Shown here: positions 1-47,041 of the stretch, piece after piece | Layout of the letters: each line of letters starts with the position of its first letter | Numbering within the stretch: the stretch's first letter is position 1 | DNA from: DASQPA01 sp963757335 | GTDB taxonomy: Bacteria; Acidobacteriota; Thermoanaerobaculia; Multivoradales; UBA5704 | DNA: 64,000 bases | Direction: 5' to 3' | Assembly: GCA_963757335.1 (NCBI GenBank) | Contig: CAVWRJ010000007.1 | Coordinates: 99,416-163,415 of the forward strand | Notes under the pieces: generated by a model | Databases searched by the model: none | The model's input: the letters and a program-made list of their open reading frames with translations, nothing else | Told to the model about the DNA's origin: nothing | Made by a program: the position numbers and the translations under genes

Positions 1-3000
1 GGGTCCCCTGCATCTCCTCGCTCAGCTCGACCGCGGCATGGACCTTCGCCGGCAGCTCGAAGCGCCAGAGGTCGGGCGGCCGCGGGGCGTCCACGAGCAG
101 CCCCTCGGGGCCTTCCGGCTCCACCCAGACGTGCTCGATGCCCGTTTCGAGCGGCAGCGGGTGCGGGCCGTGGCCGGCGAACTCTTGCGGCTCCGGCTTT
201 TTTTCGAGGAGCACCAGGGCGCGCGCCTCTACCGGCTGGGGGAGAAGGATGAAGCGGTAGCTGCCGGCCGCCAGCGGCCGGTCGAGGTCGGCCGGAATGT
301 TGGGCTTCTCTAACGGCCAGGAGTCGCTGTCCTCGAAGCGGCAGAGGAACTTGAAGCCCAGGCCCAGGGCGCGGAGGGTGTACCGGCCGGCCTCCGGGAC
401 GGCGACGTGGAAGACGACCGCCTGGCCGGCGGGGAGGGTGAAGTGCCCGGGCCTGCCGGCCCGCAGCTCGCCGCCGTCTAAGAGCGGCGTCGTCTCCAGG
501 ATCAGCCCGGAGTGGCCGCGCGACCTGCCGAGGGCGGCGACGGTCACCTGGTAGTCCCCTTCCCGCAGGTACTGCTGGACGAGGAAGTTGCGGCCGACGC
601 CGTTCTCCGCGTCCCGGCGGAGCGCCGGCACCGTACGGGTTCTGAGGGTGACTGAGGTGGCGAGGAGACCGGTCGAGCGGACGGCGTAGAGGCCGGGCTT
701 CCCTGCCTGCACGAGGAAGGTGCTCCGCTGGCCGCGCTCCAGGTCGAGGAAGCGCGGGGCGCCCGCGGTGAGGACGGGGAGCTTCGGCAGGGCATTCAAG
801 GCCGCGTCGGGGAGCGGCGGCAGGGGCGTCGACGCCTGGAGGTCAGCGGGCTCGACCCAGAGCGAATAGGTGACGGTACCGAGGTGCTCGCTCTCCTTCA
901 GGCGCACGGCGACTTTGTGCTCGCCGGCAGTGACCGGGGCCTCCGGGCCCCAGGGACCGCCGTCCACCGCCACGTCGAGCTGGGTGCCGTCGTCCGGCTC
1001 GGCGCGGAGCGTTCCCGCCGACGCGACATGGAAGGGGATCTCGAACGCCTCGCCCGGCTTCTGCGCCACCGGCAGGGGCTGATCCAGGTCGACCGGCCAG
1101 GGGCGGACCACCAGGCCGGCGGTGACCCCTGGCTGGTGATTGAGGTAGACCTTGTAATCGTGGGATTGCTCGAAGGCAATCGGGGCGAAGCGCACCGCCG
1201 CCTGCACCGGCTGCTCCGGGCTCGGCAGCTCCTGGCCGGCTTGGGGTCCCGGGGCTGCTGGGCGGAGGGTCAGGGTGAGGATCCCCTTCTTCTCGGGGTC
1301 GAGGGAGAGCTCGTAGAAGCCGGGGTCGAGCTTCCAGACCGAGCTCGCCCCCTGCCAGTCGGGAGTTTCGTAGTTCTTCGGCCGCGAGATCAGGAACGGC
1401 TCGATCCGCGCCCGGGCCCTGCCCGCCGCCAACCCCGCCAGCCCCGCCGCTCGTCACCACCCGGTAGCTGCCGGTCTCCTTGATCTCCAGGAAGAGGGTG
1501 AGAGCCTCCTCGAAGTTGAACCGCCGCGACCAGGCCGTGTGGCCGTCGAGCGGGATCGCCGCGGCGGTCAAGAACCGTTCCTTCTCGTCCCGCGGCGTAT
1601 CGGTGACGATGGCGGTGGCATCCACCGAGTCCACGGCGGCCCCGGCGTGGACGCTCGACAGCCAGTGCGGGCCCGAGAGGTTGAACGAATAGGCGTCCTT
1701 CTGTTCGAAGTGCTGGAGGACATAGGCCTGTCCCGGCGCCCCGGAGACCGTCGCCACCAGCTCCCAGGTCTCCGGGTTGGACGGCTCGGTCGCCGCCGAC
1801 GTCGCCGGCATTGAGCTGTCGCCAGCCCCCGCGCGATTCAGCTCGCCTTCGGGCTCGCCCTCGCCCTCGGCTTCGCCTTCCGCCGCAGCGGCTGGCGCGC
1901 TCTCCTCGCTCTCTATCGCCGCCGGCGGCGCCTCGCCGGGCGAATCGTTCGCCGCGCCCGCTGCGGTCGCCGCGGTCTCCGGCGTCTTCACGTCGTCCCC
2001 CGGCTTGGCTTCGGCGCGGATCTCCGCCGCCGGTGGCAGGGACTCCTTGGTGACCGCACCCGAGCTGGTGGCCGTCGCCTGCCCGTACTGGCTGGCGCCG
2101 CGCAGCCAGCCGGTGGCGAGGGTGGCGGGCCGGGCTTCCGGCAGCTCCAAGCGGAAGAAGTTGACGTTTTTGGGCAGCCGGAAGTGGTCCTCTCCGAACG
2201 GGCTGACGACATAGCGCCGGCGGCCGGACTCCGGCAGCTTGGGCTCGCCCCAGCGCAGGTAGAACGGGTGTTCGTCCGCCCCCGCGGCCCACGGCTGGGC
2301 CGGGCCGCCATAGGCGGTCAACCGGTAGAGGCCGGGTTCGAGGACGGCGGCCAGGCGGCAGCGCCAGAGCGGCTGGCCGACGACCGGCTGGATCTGCGAG
2401 CACACGGGCGCGATCCCTTCGAGCCAGGAGCCGTCGCGCCACAGCCGCAGGTCGGCGAGATTGCGGCCGGCCGCCTCCAGGCGCGCCCCGCGGCGCTCCT
2501 TGATCTCCAGCCAGTAGGAGATCTGCTCCAGGTCGTCCAGGCTGTCCTGGACCAGGCGGGTCTCGACGAGGCGCGGGGAGGCCGCGGCGCCACGGCGCTC
2601 GGCAAAGCTCTGCGCCAGGACCTTGACCTTGCCGCTGCCCTTCTTCGCGCTCTCGACTCTCACCTGGTACTCGCCGCGGTCGAGGAACAGATCGAGCCGG
2701 CCGCTCTCCGTACCCGCCTCGCCGGCCCGGCCGAGAGAGCCCGCCATGCGGTCGACCAGCTCGACCGCGCTGCCCTGGGCGTTGACGACCCGCACCGAGT
2801 AGCGGCCGAAGCGGTCGATTGTGAGGAGCGTCTTCTGGGCACCGGCCGCCGGGAGCTCGGCCGCGCTCAACGTGACTTTCGGGGTCTCCGGGGTCTCCGG
2901 GGTCTTCAGCGCGGCGGGAGCCGGGGTTGGCGCCTTGGGGACAGCCGGAGCCCCTGCCGCACCGAGCGGTGCAGCGGGGAGAACATGGAGGAGGAGAGCC

Positions 3001-3113
3001 AGCGAGGCCGCGGCCAGGAACGTGCGGAACAGGCCGTAAGCCGGCGCGCTCCCCACACCTCCCCCCGACATCTCTGACCGCTGCGTCGTACGCGCGGCAC
3101 TGCCAATATGCAT
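1..3113 (-). CDS. Large exported beta-sandwich (PPC-like) repeat protein, 3' end outside window, one frameshift
   Basis: Reading leftward from the ATG at 3113, an exported protein of more than 1,000 residues runs off the left edge. The start is supported by AGAAGGAAT about 7 bases upstream. A long N-region is followed by a hydrophobic stretch and Ala-rich cleavage region (residues ~27-55), then a Pro/Thr/Ala linker. The body consists of repeated segments of the type 'GRYSVRVVN', 'GEYQVRVES' and 'GLYRLTAYGG', which resemble bacterial pre-peptidase C-terminal (PPC) beta-sandwich modules. No catalytic motif is visible, so the role is unknown, presumably periplasmic or extracellular. The frame breaks at ~1410-1455, inside a G-rich 9-bp repeat tract. 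The shifted frame then reads without a stop to base 1 with the same style of sequence, so I treat it as one gene with an indel. The VWFA-type gene is divergent across the 3114-4039 region. Confidence 0.7.
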
Positions 3114-3241
3114 GGGATTCCTTCTGGTCTTGCCAGAAAGTGTATCTCAGGCGGGTTCCATTTCAGCGGGGGGGGTGCTGGTGTTCAGTCACAGTAGATC
3201 AGCAGATTGACGATGTCCTCTCTCTTCCTGGGCGGGTGGGT

Positions 3242-3265
3242 CCCTCCCCCCTGGAAGGGGGAGGG
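3242..3265. repeat. Perfect G/C hairpin in the divergent intergenic region
   Basis: CCCTCCCCC (3242-3250) pairs perfectly with GGGGGAGGG (3257-3265) across a six-base loop. No T-tract follows on either strand, so an intrinsic terminator is not supported. It could be a short dispersed palindromic repeat or a structured leader element. It lies about 130 bases upstream of the 3113 start codon and outside the 21-bp array that begins near 3317. Confidence 0.4.
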
Positions 3266-3316
3266 TTGGGGACGAGCGGCCAGCTCCGGCTCGCCTTCTG
3301 CCGTCTCTGGACGCCT

Positions 3317-3800
3317 CCTGAGCTTCTCTACGATGATCTTCAAGGTCTCTTAAACCTTCCCCAGCGTCTCAAGAACCCTCTCCAGCATCGAGAAGACCCT
3401 CCCCAGCGTCTCTACGCATCTGCATAGCGTCTCCAGGCGCACTTAGAACCTCTGTAGGGTCCGCCGGGATGTTCCGAAAGTCGGCTGGACGCACAAGAAG
3501 TCGAGATTGGAACGCTGGAAAGGCCGGTGGGAACACAAGAAGTCGAGCTTGGAACACCGGAAAGGCTAATTGGAACATAAGAAGTCGAGATCGATACGCT
3601 AGACGCTTCGGCGGGAACACCAGAAGTCCAGGTCGAGACGCTGGAAAGGCCGATTGAAACACTGGGCGGTGGAATTGGAACACTAGGGTCGCTCGTAGAG
3701 ACGCTACGGCCCTGGCCGGAAGCTCTGGGAGGCTGCTTTGAGACGTTCGATGCCAGCTTTGAGACGCTACGGCTTCCGGTTGAAACCGCGGAGGAGGGCG
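3317..3800. repeat. Array A: degenerate 21-bp-register repeats, divergent polarity
   Basis: About 22 diverged units occupy this gene-free stretch in an almost unbroken 21-base register. On the right half (3507-3800) successive units start at 3507, 3528, 3549, 3570, 3591, 3612, 3633, 3654, 3675, 3696, 3717, 3738, 3759 and 3780. Each opens with a variant of TTGAGACGCTAG followed by about nine variable bases. On the left half (~3317-3463) units carry the reverse complement core (AGCGTCTC), for example at 3359, 3380, 3401 and 3422, also 21 bases apart. The polarity switches near 3464-3506. Only the 10-12 base core is conserved. Short ORFs on both strands through the array show 7-residue periodicity, which is an automatic consequence of the 21-base period. 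The function is unknown. Confidence 0.8.
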
Positions 3801-3833
3801 GCTAAAGGCGCGGAACGGGCGTCTGGGCGGGGC

Positions 3834-3891
3834 CGACCGCCGGACAGCTCCGGCTCGTCGGCGTGGGACCCGAGGTACGGGTCGGCCTCTG
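3834..3891 (+). pseudogene. Stray fragment of an NRPS adenylation domain
   Basis: About 58 bases translate to GQLRLVGVGPEVRVGLW, matching the A-domain segment GQLRRRGVGPEVRVGL of NRPS module 1. At DNA level the stretch from 3834 resembles 8909-8965, including 23 of 24 identical bases in the block ACCCGAGGT(A/G)CGGGTCGGCCTCTG split around one mismatch. There is no A-domain sequence on either side and the frame is not used by the downstream gene, whose supported start is 4040. It looks like a relic of recombination or duplication from the neighbouring NRPS. Confidence 0.55.
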
Positions 3892-4039
3892 GAAGCGGTT
3901 TCAAGGCGAAAGACGGAGAGGACACACGGCCGTCCTCGCCGGAGGACGAAATCGGCCTTCTTTTTCTCTCTCTCCCGTGGGAATAAACCGGGTATCTCCC
4001 TTGCAGAGGGTCGGAATTGCTGTAAGAAAAGGAGGACTC

Positions 4040-5398
4040 ATGCGAGGTCCCTGGAGCGCCCTTCCCCTGGTGCTCGCCGGCATTGCCCTGTCTGCTTCAT
4101 TCGCGTTCGCCGCGGCCTCGGCCGCGCCCACTTTCGGCGAACGGATCGACGTCCGCGCGGTCGACGTCTTTGCGGCGGTTACCGACCGCTCCGGAAAACG
4201 GGTGAAGGGGCTCTCCGCCGCCGACTTCCGGCTCCTCGTCGACGGCCGGGAGGTGCCCATCGACGCCTTCTCCGCGGTCGAGGACGGCCGGCCGGTGGAC
4301 GGCGCGGCCGCCTCTACCTCCTCTCCCGCCAGTCCCTCCGAACCCGTGACAGCGGCCGCGGCGGTCAGCCGCAACTTCCTCGTCTTCGTCGACAACGGCT
4401 TCTCGGTCGCCGCCCAGCGTGACCGGGTGCTCGAAACCCTCGCCGGCCAGCTCTCGCTCCTCGGTCCCGACGACCGGATGGCGATCGTCGCCTTCGACGG
4501 CGACCATCTCGCGGTCCTCGCCGACTGGACGGCCAACCGCGCCACCCTGGCTGCGGCCCTGGTCCGCGCCAAGGGCCAGCCGGCCGACGGCGTCCGGGTG
4601 CTCGCCGCCCGCCGGTCGGCGACCGCGGACGAGGAGTTGGCTCTGGAGTACGACCCGATCCTCGGCGCCAAGGCGGCCTTCGGCCGGCTCGGCCGGCTTA
4701 CCCTCGAATCCCCCGAGCCGCAGAGCCCGGGCGAGGTCCGTGCCCTCATCCGCGGCATGCCGCGGGTGGTGGCGGCGGCCGACGCGGCTCTCCGCACAAA
4801 GGTCCCGCCGTCCGGCCGCCGGATCGTCCTCCTGCTCTCGGGCGGCTGGCCGTTCGCCGCCTACCCGGCCCTCTTCTGGCCCCTGACCGCCACCGCCAAC
4901 CGGCTCGGCTATACCTTCTACCCGGTGGACGTCCCCGGGCTCGACCCGGAGTCGACGACCGCCTCCGCCGCTGCGAGCCGGCCCGCCGCGCCCTCGGGTT
5001 TCGTCAGCACCGCGTGGGAGCGGGATGCGCAGTACAGCCTGGAGCTTCTGGCGCGGGCGACGGGCGGTAAGGCGATCGTCCACTCGGCCCGCCTGACCGC
5101 TCTCTCCCGCGCCGCGGACGATACCCGTTCCTACTATCGCCTCGGCTTCTCTCCGGTCTGGAAAGCGGACGACCGCGAGCATGCGATCCGGGTCGAGGTC
5201 CGCCGGCCGGGTCTCGACGTGCGCGCTCGCAGGAGCTACACCGACCTCTCCGCTACCGCCGAAGGTGCCCTCGAAGAGCAGAGCCAGGAGATCGCCAGCC
5301 CGGCCCGCGATGCCGGCCCGGTCCGCAAAGGAAACCGGGAGACCGGCGCCGACGACGGCAGCGCGCTCCCCGCGGAGCCGACCTCCCTGGAGCGCTGA
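4040..5398 (+). CDS. Exported VWFA-related protein (acidobacterial type)
   Basis: This 452-residue protein begins at the ATG at 4040, chosen because AAGGAGG lies five to six bases upstream and a signal peptide follows immediately (LVLAGIALSASFAFAAASA). An in-frame ATG at 3863 lies in the stray NRPS fragment and is rejected. After a short beta segment (ERIDVRAVDVFAAVTD, then FRLLVDGREV) comes a von Willebrand A-like fold with FLVFVDNGFS at the metal-site strand, a DDRMAIVAF strand and RRIVLLLSGG. The family signature SYYRLGFSPVWKADDREH lies near residue 370. The metal-site motif DxSxS is degenerate (D-N-G-F-S), so metal-dependent ligand binding is doubtful. The family is abundant in Acidobacteriota and its function is unknown. 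The next gene is a paralogue 59 bases downstream, probably in the same operon. Confidence 0.82.
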   Translation: MRGPWSALPLVLAGIALSASFAFAAASAAPTFGERIDVRAVDVFAAVTDRSGKRVKGLSAADFRLLVDGREVPIDAFSAVEDGRPVDGAAASTSSPASPSEPVTAAAAVSRNFLVFVDNGFSVAAQRDRVLETLAGQLSLLGPDDRMAIVAFDGDHLAVLADWTANRATLAAALVRAKGQPADGVRVLAARRSATADEELALEYDPILGAKAAFGRLGRLTLESPEPQSPGEVRALIRGMPRVVAAADAALRTKVPPSGRRIVLLLSGGWPFAAYPALFWPLTATANRLGYTFYPVDVPGLDPESTTASAAASRPAAPSGFVSTAWERDAQYSLELLARATGGKAIVHSARLTALSRAADDTRSYYRLGFSPVWKADDREHAIRVEVRRPGLDVRARRSYTDLSATAEGALEEQSQEIASPARDAGPVRKGNRETGADDGSALPAEPTSLER

Positions 5399-5457
5399 CC
5401 GTCCCCATCCCAATCGCTTTGCCTTGAGCGCTGCTCTCTTTCGGAGGTAACGAAGCC

Positions 5458-7105
5458 ATGCGATCGATCCCCGTTTCCTGGGCTTCTCTCTTGCTGTTCC
5501 TCTCCCTTCCCGCCAGCGCGGCGACCGCCCCGCCGGCGGCTCCCGCTTTCGCCGAACGGATCGACGTTCGCGCCGTCGACATCGAGGCCGTCGTCACCGA
5601 CCACAAGGGCCGGCGCGTGAAGGATCTCAAGGCCGAGGACTTCCGGCTTTTGGTCGACGGCCGCGAGGAGCGCATCGACTCCTTCTCCGAGGTGAGGGAG
5701 GGGCAGACCGAGCCTACCGCTCCGGCGATACCGGCGATACCGCCGACATCGGCGATACGCGTCGGCGTCGGCGGAACGGGTCGGTACGAACTACCTGGTT
5801 TTCGTCGACGAGGCCTTGGCCCTCAGGAGTGAGCGCAACGCCACCCTGTGGACGCTCAAGCGCGACCTCGCCCTGTTGAGTCCGGGCGACCGCATGTCGA
5901 TCGTGGTCTTCGACGGCCGCGGCCTCACCGTGCTCGCCGGGTGGACGGGGGATGTCGCCGTCCTGCGCGAAGCCTTCGCGGTGGCCGCCCGGCGGGGGAG
6001 CGAGGGCATCTTCGCCTATGTCGCCAAAAAAGGGCTCGACAAAGGGACCGACCCGCGGGCGGCCGCGATCGACTACCGGTCCTTCTACGGCGACGCGGAT
6101 CTCCTCGGTGGCAGCCCCGTCGGGCGGATCTGGGGCCTCGCCCGCAACGGGGACTCGGTGGGGAAGGTGGCGACCGCGGCGGCATACGCTCTTCGCGCCA
6201 TGCCCCTCCCGGAAGGGCGGCGGGTGATGATGATCCTCGCCGGAGACTGGTCGTGGAGCGGAGGTCCCGCGAGCCTCAGGCCCTTGACGACGGCGGCCAA
6301 CCTCCTCGGCTACACCCTCTATCCGATCAACGTCACCGGCCTCCGGTTGTTGAGCGAAACCGCCGACAGTTGGTTTCCGAGCCCGTGCCAGGGGAGGCAC
6401 TGCTCGCCAGGGGTCTTTCCGTCGTCCCCCCAGGAGCCGGATCTCTGGTCCCCCCAAAACGCTTTTGAGGGGCCTTCGGACTCGGCGCTCAAATCGCTGG
6501 CCCAGGCGACCGGGGGCGTGGTCGCTTGGAACCGCGATCACTCGCTGCGCCAGGTGGCCGCGGACACCCGCTCCTACTACCGGCTGGGTTTCTCGCCGAT
6601 CTGGAAGGCGGACGACCGGCCGCACGACATCCGAGTGGAAGTCCGCCGGCCGGGGCTCACCGCCCGTGCCCGGGGCCGTTTCTTCGATCTCTCTCCCGCC
6701 ACGAATTCCGCGTTGACCGCCGAGAGCGTGCTCTCCGTAGGCGGCGACCCGGCCCGGAAGCGGCTCGTCGTCACCGCCGGAGCGCCGAAGCGGTCCGGCC
6801 GCGATGGGATGGATCTGCCGGTGACCTTCGCGATCCCCTCGGAGCTCCTGGCGCGGGTGCCCGGCACCGTGCCGGGATACCCGGTCGAGGGCAGCCTCGC
6901 GGTCGCCGCCATGGACGTGGCGGGCCGGCTCATCTCGGTCCCCGGGCAGATTCTCCACGGCACCCTCCCGGAGGAGCCGCGGCCGGGGGTCTTCGTGCGC
7001 ATCCGCTCGGTCCTCCACCTGCGCCGCGCCCAGCAGCGGCTGGTCTTCACCGTGACGGGGACGGAGGAGAGCCCGATCTGGAGCGAACTCGAGGTGAAGC
7101 CATGA
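5458..7105 (+). CDS. Second exported VWFA-related protein (paralogue), one frameshift
   Basis: This is a tandem paralogue of the preceding gene. It starts at the ATG at 5458 with TCGGAGGTAACGAAGCC upstream and a signal peptide (LLLFLSLPASAATA). The N-terminal block ERIDVRAVDIEAVVTD and FRLLVDGREE is shared with its neighbour. The frame changes at ~5755-5785, just after a run of 9-bp repeats (5722-5760). The second frame continues with NYLVFVDEALALRSERN, SPGDRMSIVVFDG, RRVMMILAGDWSW and SYYRLGFSPIWKADDRPH, so one gene of about 549 residues is intended. The DxSxS metal site is again degenerate (D-E-A-L-A). The C-terminal ~100 residues form an extra beta-rich domain not present in the first copy. 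The frame break is more likely an indel in the assembly than inactivation. Confidence 0.75.
5722..5760 (+). repeat. In-frame 9-bp tandem repeat in VWFA paralogue 2
   Basis: Units of the form CCGGCGATA / CCGGCGATA / CCGCCGACATCGGCGATA encode an Ala-Ile-Pro-type linker (APAIPAIPPTSAI) between the N-terminal beta block and the VWFA fold. The gene's frame changes immediately downstream, as expected if a short repeat tract is prone to indels in vivo or in assembly. Confidence 0.65.
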
Positions 7106-7172
7106 AGGGCGCCTCCCGATGACTCTACTTGGCGGGTTGGCGGCACTAGAGAGGTAGGAGGGACTGGTGCGT

Positions 7173-7190
7173 GCCCAGGTACGCCTGGGC
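7173..7190 (+). terminator. Stable UACG-loop hairpin between the VWFA and NRPS genes
   Basis: GCCCAGG and CCTGGGC form a perfect 7-bp stem closed by a TACG tetraloop, followed by a run of G rather than T. It sits 68 bases after the VWFA stop and 113 before the NRPS start. It could act as a 3' stabilising element or an atypical terminator, but the lack of a T-tract keeps this tentative. The rest of 7106-7302 shows no gene, and I find no convincing sigma-70 promoter there. Confidence 0.35.
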
Positions 7191-7302
7191 CGGGGGGGGG
7201 CGACGGCGCCGGTCCTTCAGGGGTAGCTTGTGGCCCCGGAATCTGCAATCTTCACGCTTCGCGAATGAGAGAACGAATCTGAAGTCCTCAACTCTTACCG
7301 AC

Positions 7303-44066
<36,764 letters not shown>

Positions 44067-44126
44067 TGCGCTTGCGCCTGCCGAATTTGAGGCGCTAGTA
44101 TGGATCTCTTCTCGAACGGGAGGTTT

Positions 44127-44665
<539 letters not shown>

Positions 44666-44669
<4 letters not shown>

Positions 44670-47041
44670 ACAGCGAGGGCATGGGCGCCTCGGTCGCCCG
44701 CAAAGAGGACCGCCGCTTCCTCATCGGCAAGGGACGGTACACCGACGACCTCCAGCTCCCCGGGCAGACCGCCGCCGTCTTCCTGCGCTCGCCGCACGCC
44801 CACGCGGCGATCCGCTCGATCGACGCCACGGCGGCGCGGAAAGCGCCCGGTGTCCTCGCCGTCCTCACCGGCGAGGATGTCGCCGCCGACGGCCTCGGCG
44901 GCATCCCCTGCGGCTGGCAAATTACGAACAAGGACGGCTCGAAGATGGTCGAGCCGCCCCATCCGGCGCTCGCCCTGGGGAAGGCTCGGCATGCCGGCGA
45001 CCCGGTCGTCATGGTGATCGCCGAGACCAAGGCGCAGGCCAAAGATGCGGCCCAGCTCGTCGAGATCGACTACGAGCCGCTCCCGGCAGTCGCTCATCTC
45101 CCCGCCGCCGTCGCCTCTGGCGCGCCGCTGGTGTGGGACGAGGGCCCCGGGAACGTCTGCTTCGACTGGCACCTCGGCGACTCCGCGGCCACCGAGGCCG
45201 AGTTCGCGAAGGCCGCCCGGGTCGTCTCGATCGACCTCGTCAACAACCGCATCGCCCCCAACGCCATCGAGCCGCGGGCCGCGAACGGTCACTACGACTA
45301 CGCCGAGGACCGCTACACGCTCTACACCACCTCGCAGAACCCGCACCTGATCCGCCTGCTCCTGGGCGCCTTCAGCCTCAAGGTGCCGGAGCACAAGCTC
45401 CGGGTCGTGGCGCCCGACGTGGGCGGCGGTTTCGGCTCGAAGATCTTCCACTACGCCGAGGAGCTCCTCGTTCTCTGGGCATCGAAGCGGGTCGGCTTCC
45501 CGGTCAAGTGGACCTCCGAGCGGAGCGAGGCCTTCCTCTCCGACGCCCACGGCCGCGACCACGTGACCCATGCCGACCTGGCGCTCGACGCCGAGGGCAA
45601 GTTCCGCGGCCTCCGCGTCCGCACCCTCGCCAACATGGGGGCGTATCTCTCGAGCTTCGCACCGGCCATCCCGACCTACCTCTCCGCCACCCTCCTCTCC
45701 GGCCCCTACGTCATCCCGGCGATCTACGGCGAGGTGAAGGGGATCTTCACCAACACCGTTCCCGTGGACGCGGTTCGCGGCGCCGGGCGCCCCGAGACCA
45801 CCTACCTGCTCGAGCGGCTGGTGGACAAGGCAGCGCGCGAGCTGGGGATCGACCGGGTCGAGATCCGGCGGAAGAATCTCATCCAGGTCGACCAGTTCCC
45901 CTACCAGACGCCGGTCGCCCTCCAGTACGACATCGGCGACTACCAGGCGACCCTCGACATGGCGCTCCAGGCGATCGACGTCGACCACTTCGCCGAGCGC
46001 AAGGCCGAGTCGGAGAAGCGCGGCAAGCTCCGCGGCTTCGGGATCTCGACCTACATCGAGGCCTGCGGCATCGCGCCCTCCGCCCTGGTCGGCGCGCTCG
46101 GCGCCCGCGCCGGCCTCTACGAGGCGGCGACGGTGCGGGTCCACCCGACCGGGAGCGTGAGCGTCTTCACCGGCACCCACAGCCACGGGCAGGGGCACGA
46201 GACGACCTTCGCCCAGCTCGTCTCCGAGCAGCTCGGGGTGCCGTTCGACAGCGTCGAGGTCGTCCACGGCGACACCGACCGCATCCCCTTCGGCATGGGG
46301 ACCTACGGCTCGCGCTCGGCCGCCGTCGGCGGCTCGGCGATCGTCAAGGCGATGGACAAGATCGTCGACAAGGGCAAGAAGATCGCCGCCCATCTCCTGG
46401 AGGCGAGCGTCGCCGACATCGAGTTCGCGGACGGCAAGTTCCGGGTCGCCGGGACCGATCGCGAGAAGAGCTTCGGCGAGGTCGCCTTCGCCTCCTACGT
46501 GCCGCACAACTACCCCATCGACACGGTCGAGCCGGGGCTCGAGGACTCGGCCTTCTACGATCCCAAGAACTTCACCTTCCCCGCCGGCTGCCACTGCGTC
46601 GAGGTCGAGGTCGACCCGGAGACCGGCGTCGTCCAGGTGGTGGACGTCGCCATCGCAGACGATGTGGGAGTGATCATCAACCCCATGATCGTCGACGGCC
46701 AGGCGCACGGCGGCCTGGCGCAGGGGATCGGGCAGGCGCTCTACGAGGAGTGCGTCTACGACGCCGAGGGTCAGCTCCTCTCCGGTTCGTTCATGAGCTA
46801 CTGCATGCCGCGCGCCGCGGACCTGCCGATGTTCCGGGTCGGCAACCACGTCACCGCCTGCACCCACAATCCGATCGGCATCAAGGGGGTGGGGGAGGTG
46901 GGCGCCATCGGCGTTCCGCCAGCGGTCATCAATGCCGTGCTCGACGCGCTCGCCCCGCTGGGGGTCACCCATATCGATATGCCGGCGACCCCGGAGAAGG
47001 TCTGGCGAACGATCCAGGCCGCCCAAGGAGGTGCCGCGTGA
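44666..47041 (+). CDS. Molybdenum hydroxylase large (molybdopterin) subunit, CoxL-like but not CO-type
   Basis: This 791-residue catalytic subunit starts at the ATG at 44666, overlapping the previous stop, with TTGGAGG about 7 bases upstream. N-terminal SVARKEDRRFLIGKGRYTDD and DVGGGFGSKIFHYAEE (molybdopterin contacts) are typical of the xanthine dehydrogenase family. At the active-site loop, where form I CO dehydrogenase has AYRCSFR, this protein has PVDAVRGAGRPE (residue ~370), so the copper-binding Cys is absent. The conserved glutamate near the C-terminus is present (GVGEVGAIG, ~residue 744). It is therefore probably a hydroxylase of an organic substrate such as a heterocycle, aldehyde or purine, not a CO oxidiser. 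No frameshift is seen. Confidence 0.88.

Noticed and set aside
3369..3683. Heptad-repeat protein encoded across array A (either strand)
   Set aside because: The 7-residue periodicity follows automatically from the 21-base period. Several frames on both strands are open, there is no ribosome binding site, and the conserved feature is the DNA core regardless of frame.
7171..7302. Upstream start of the NRPS at 7171
   Set aside because: The extra 44 residues overlap the hairpin and G-run and show no similarity to C domains; the ATG at 7303 sits right before the first C motif.
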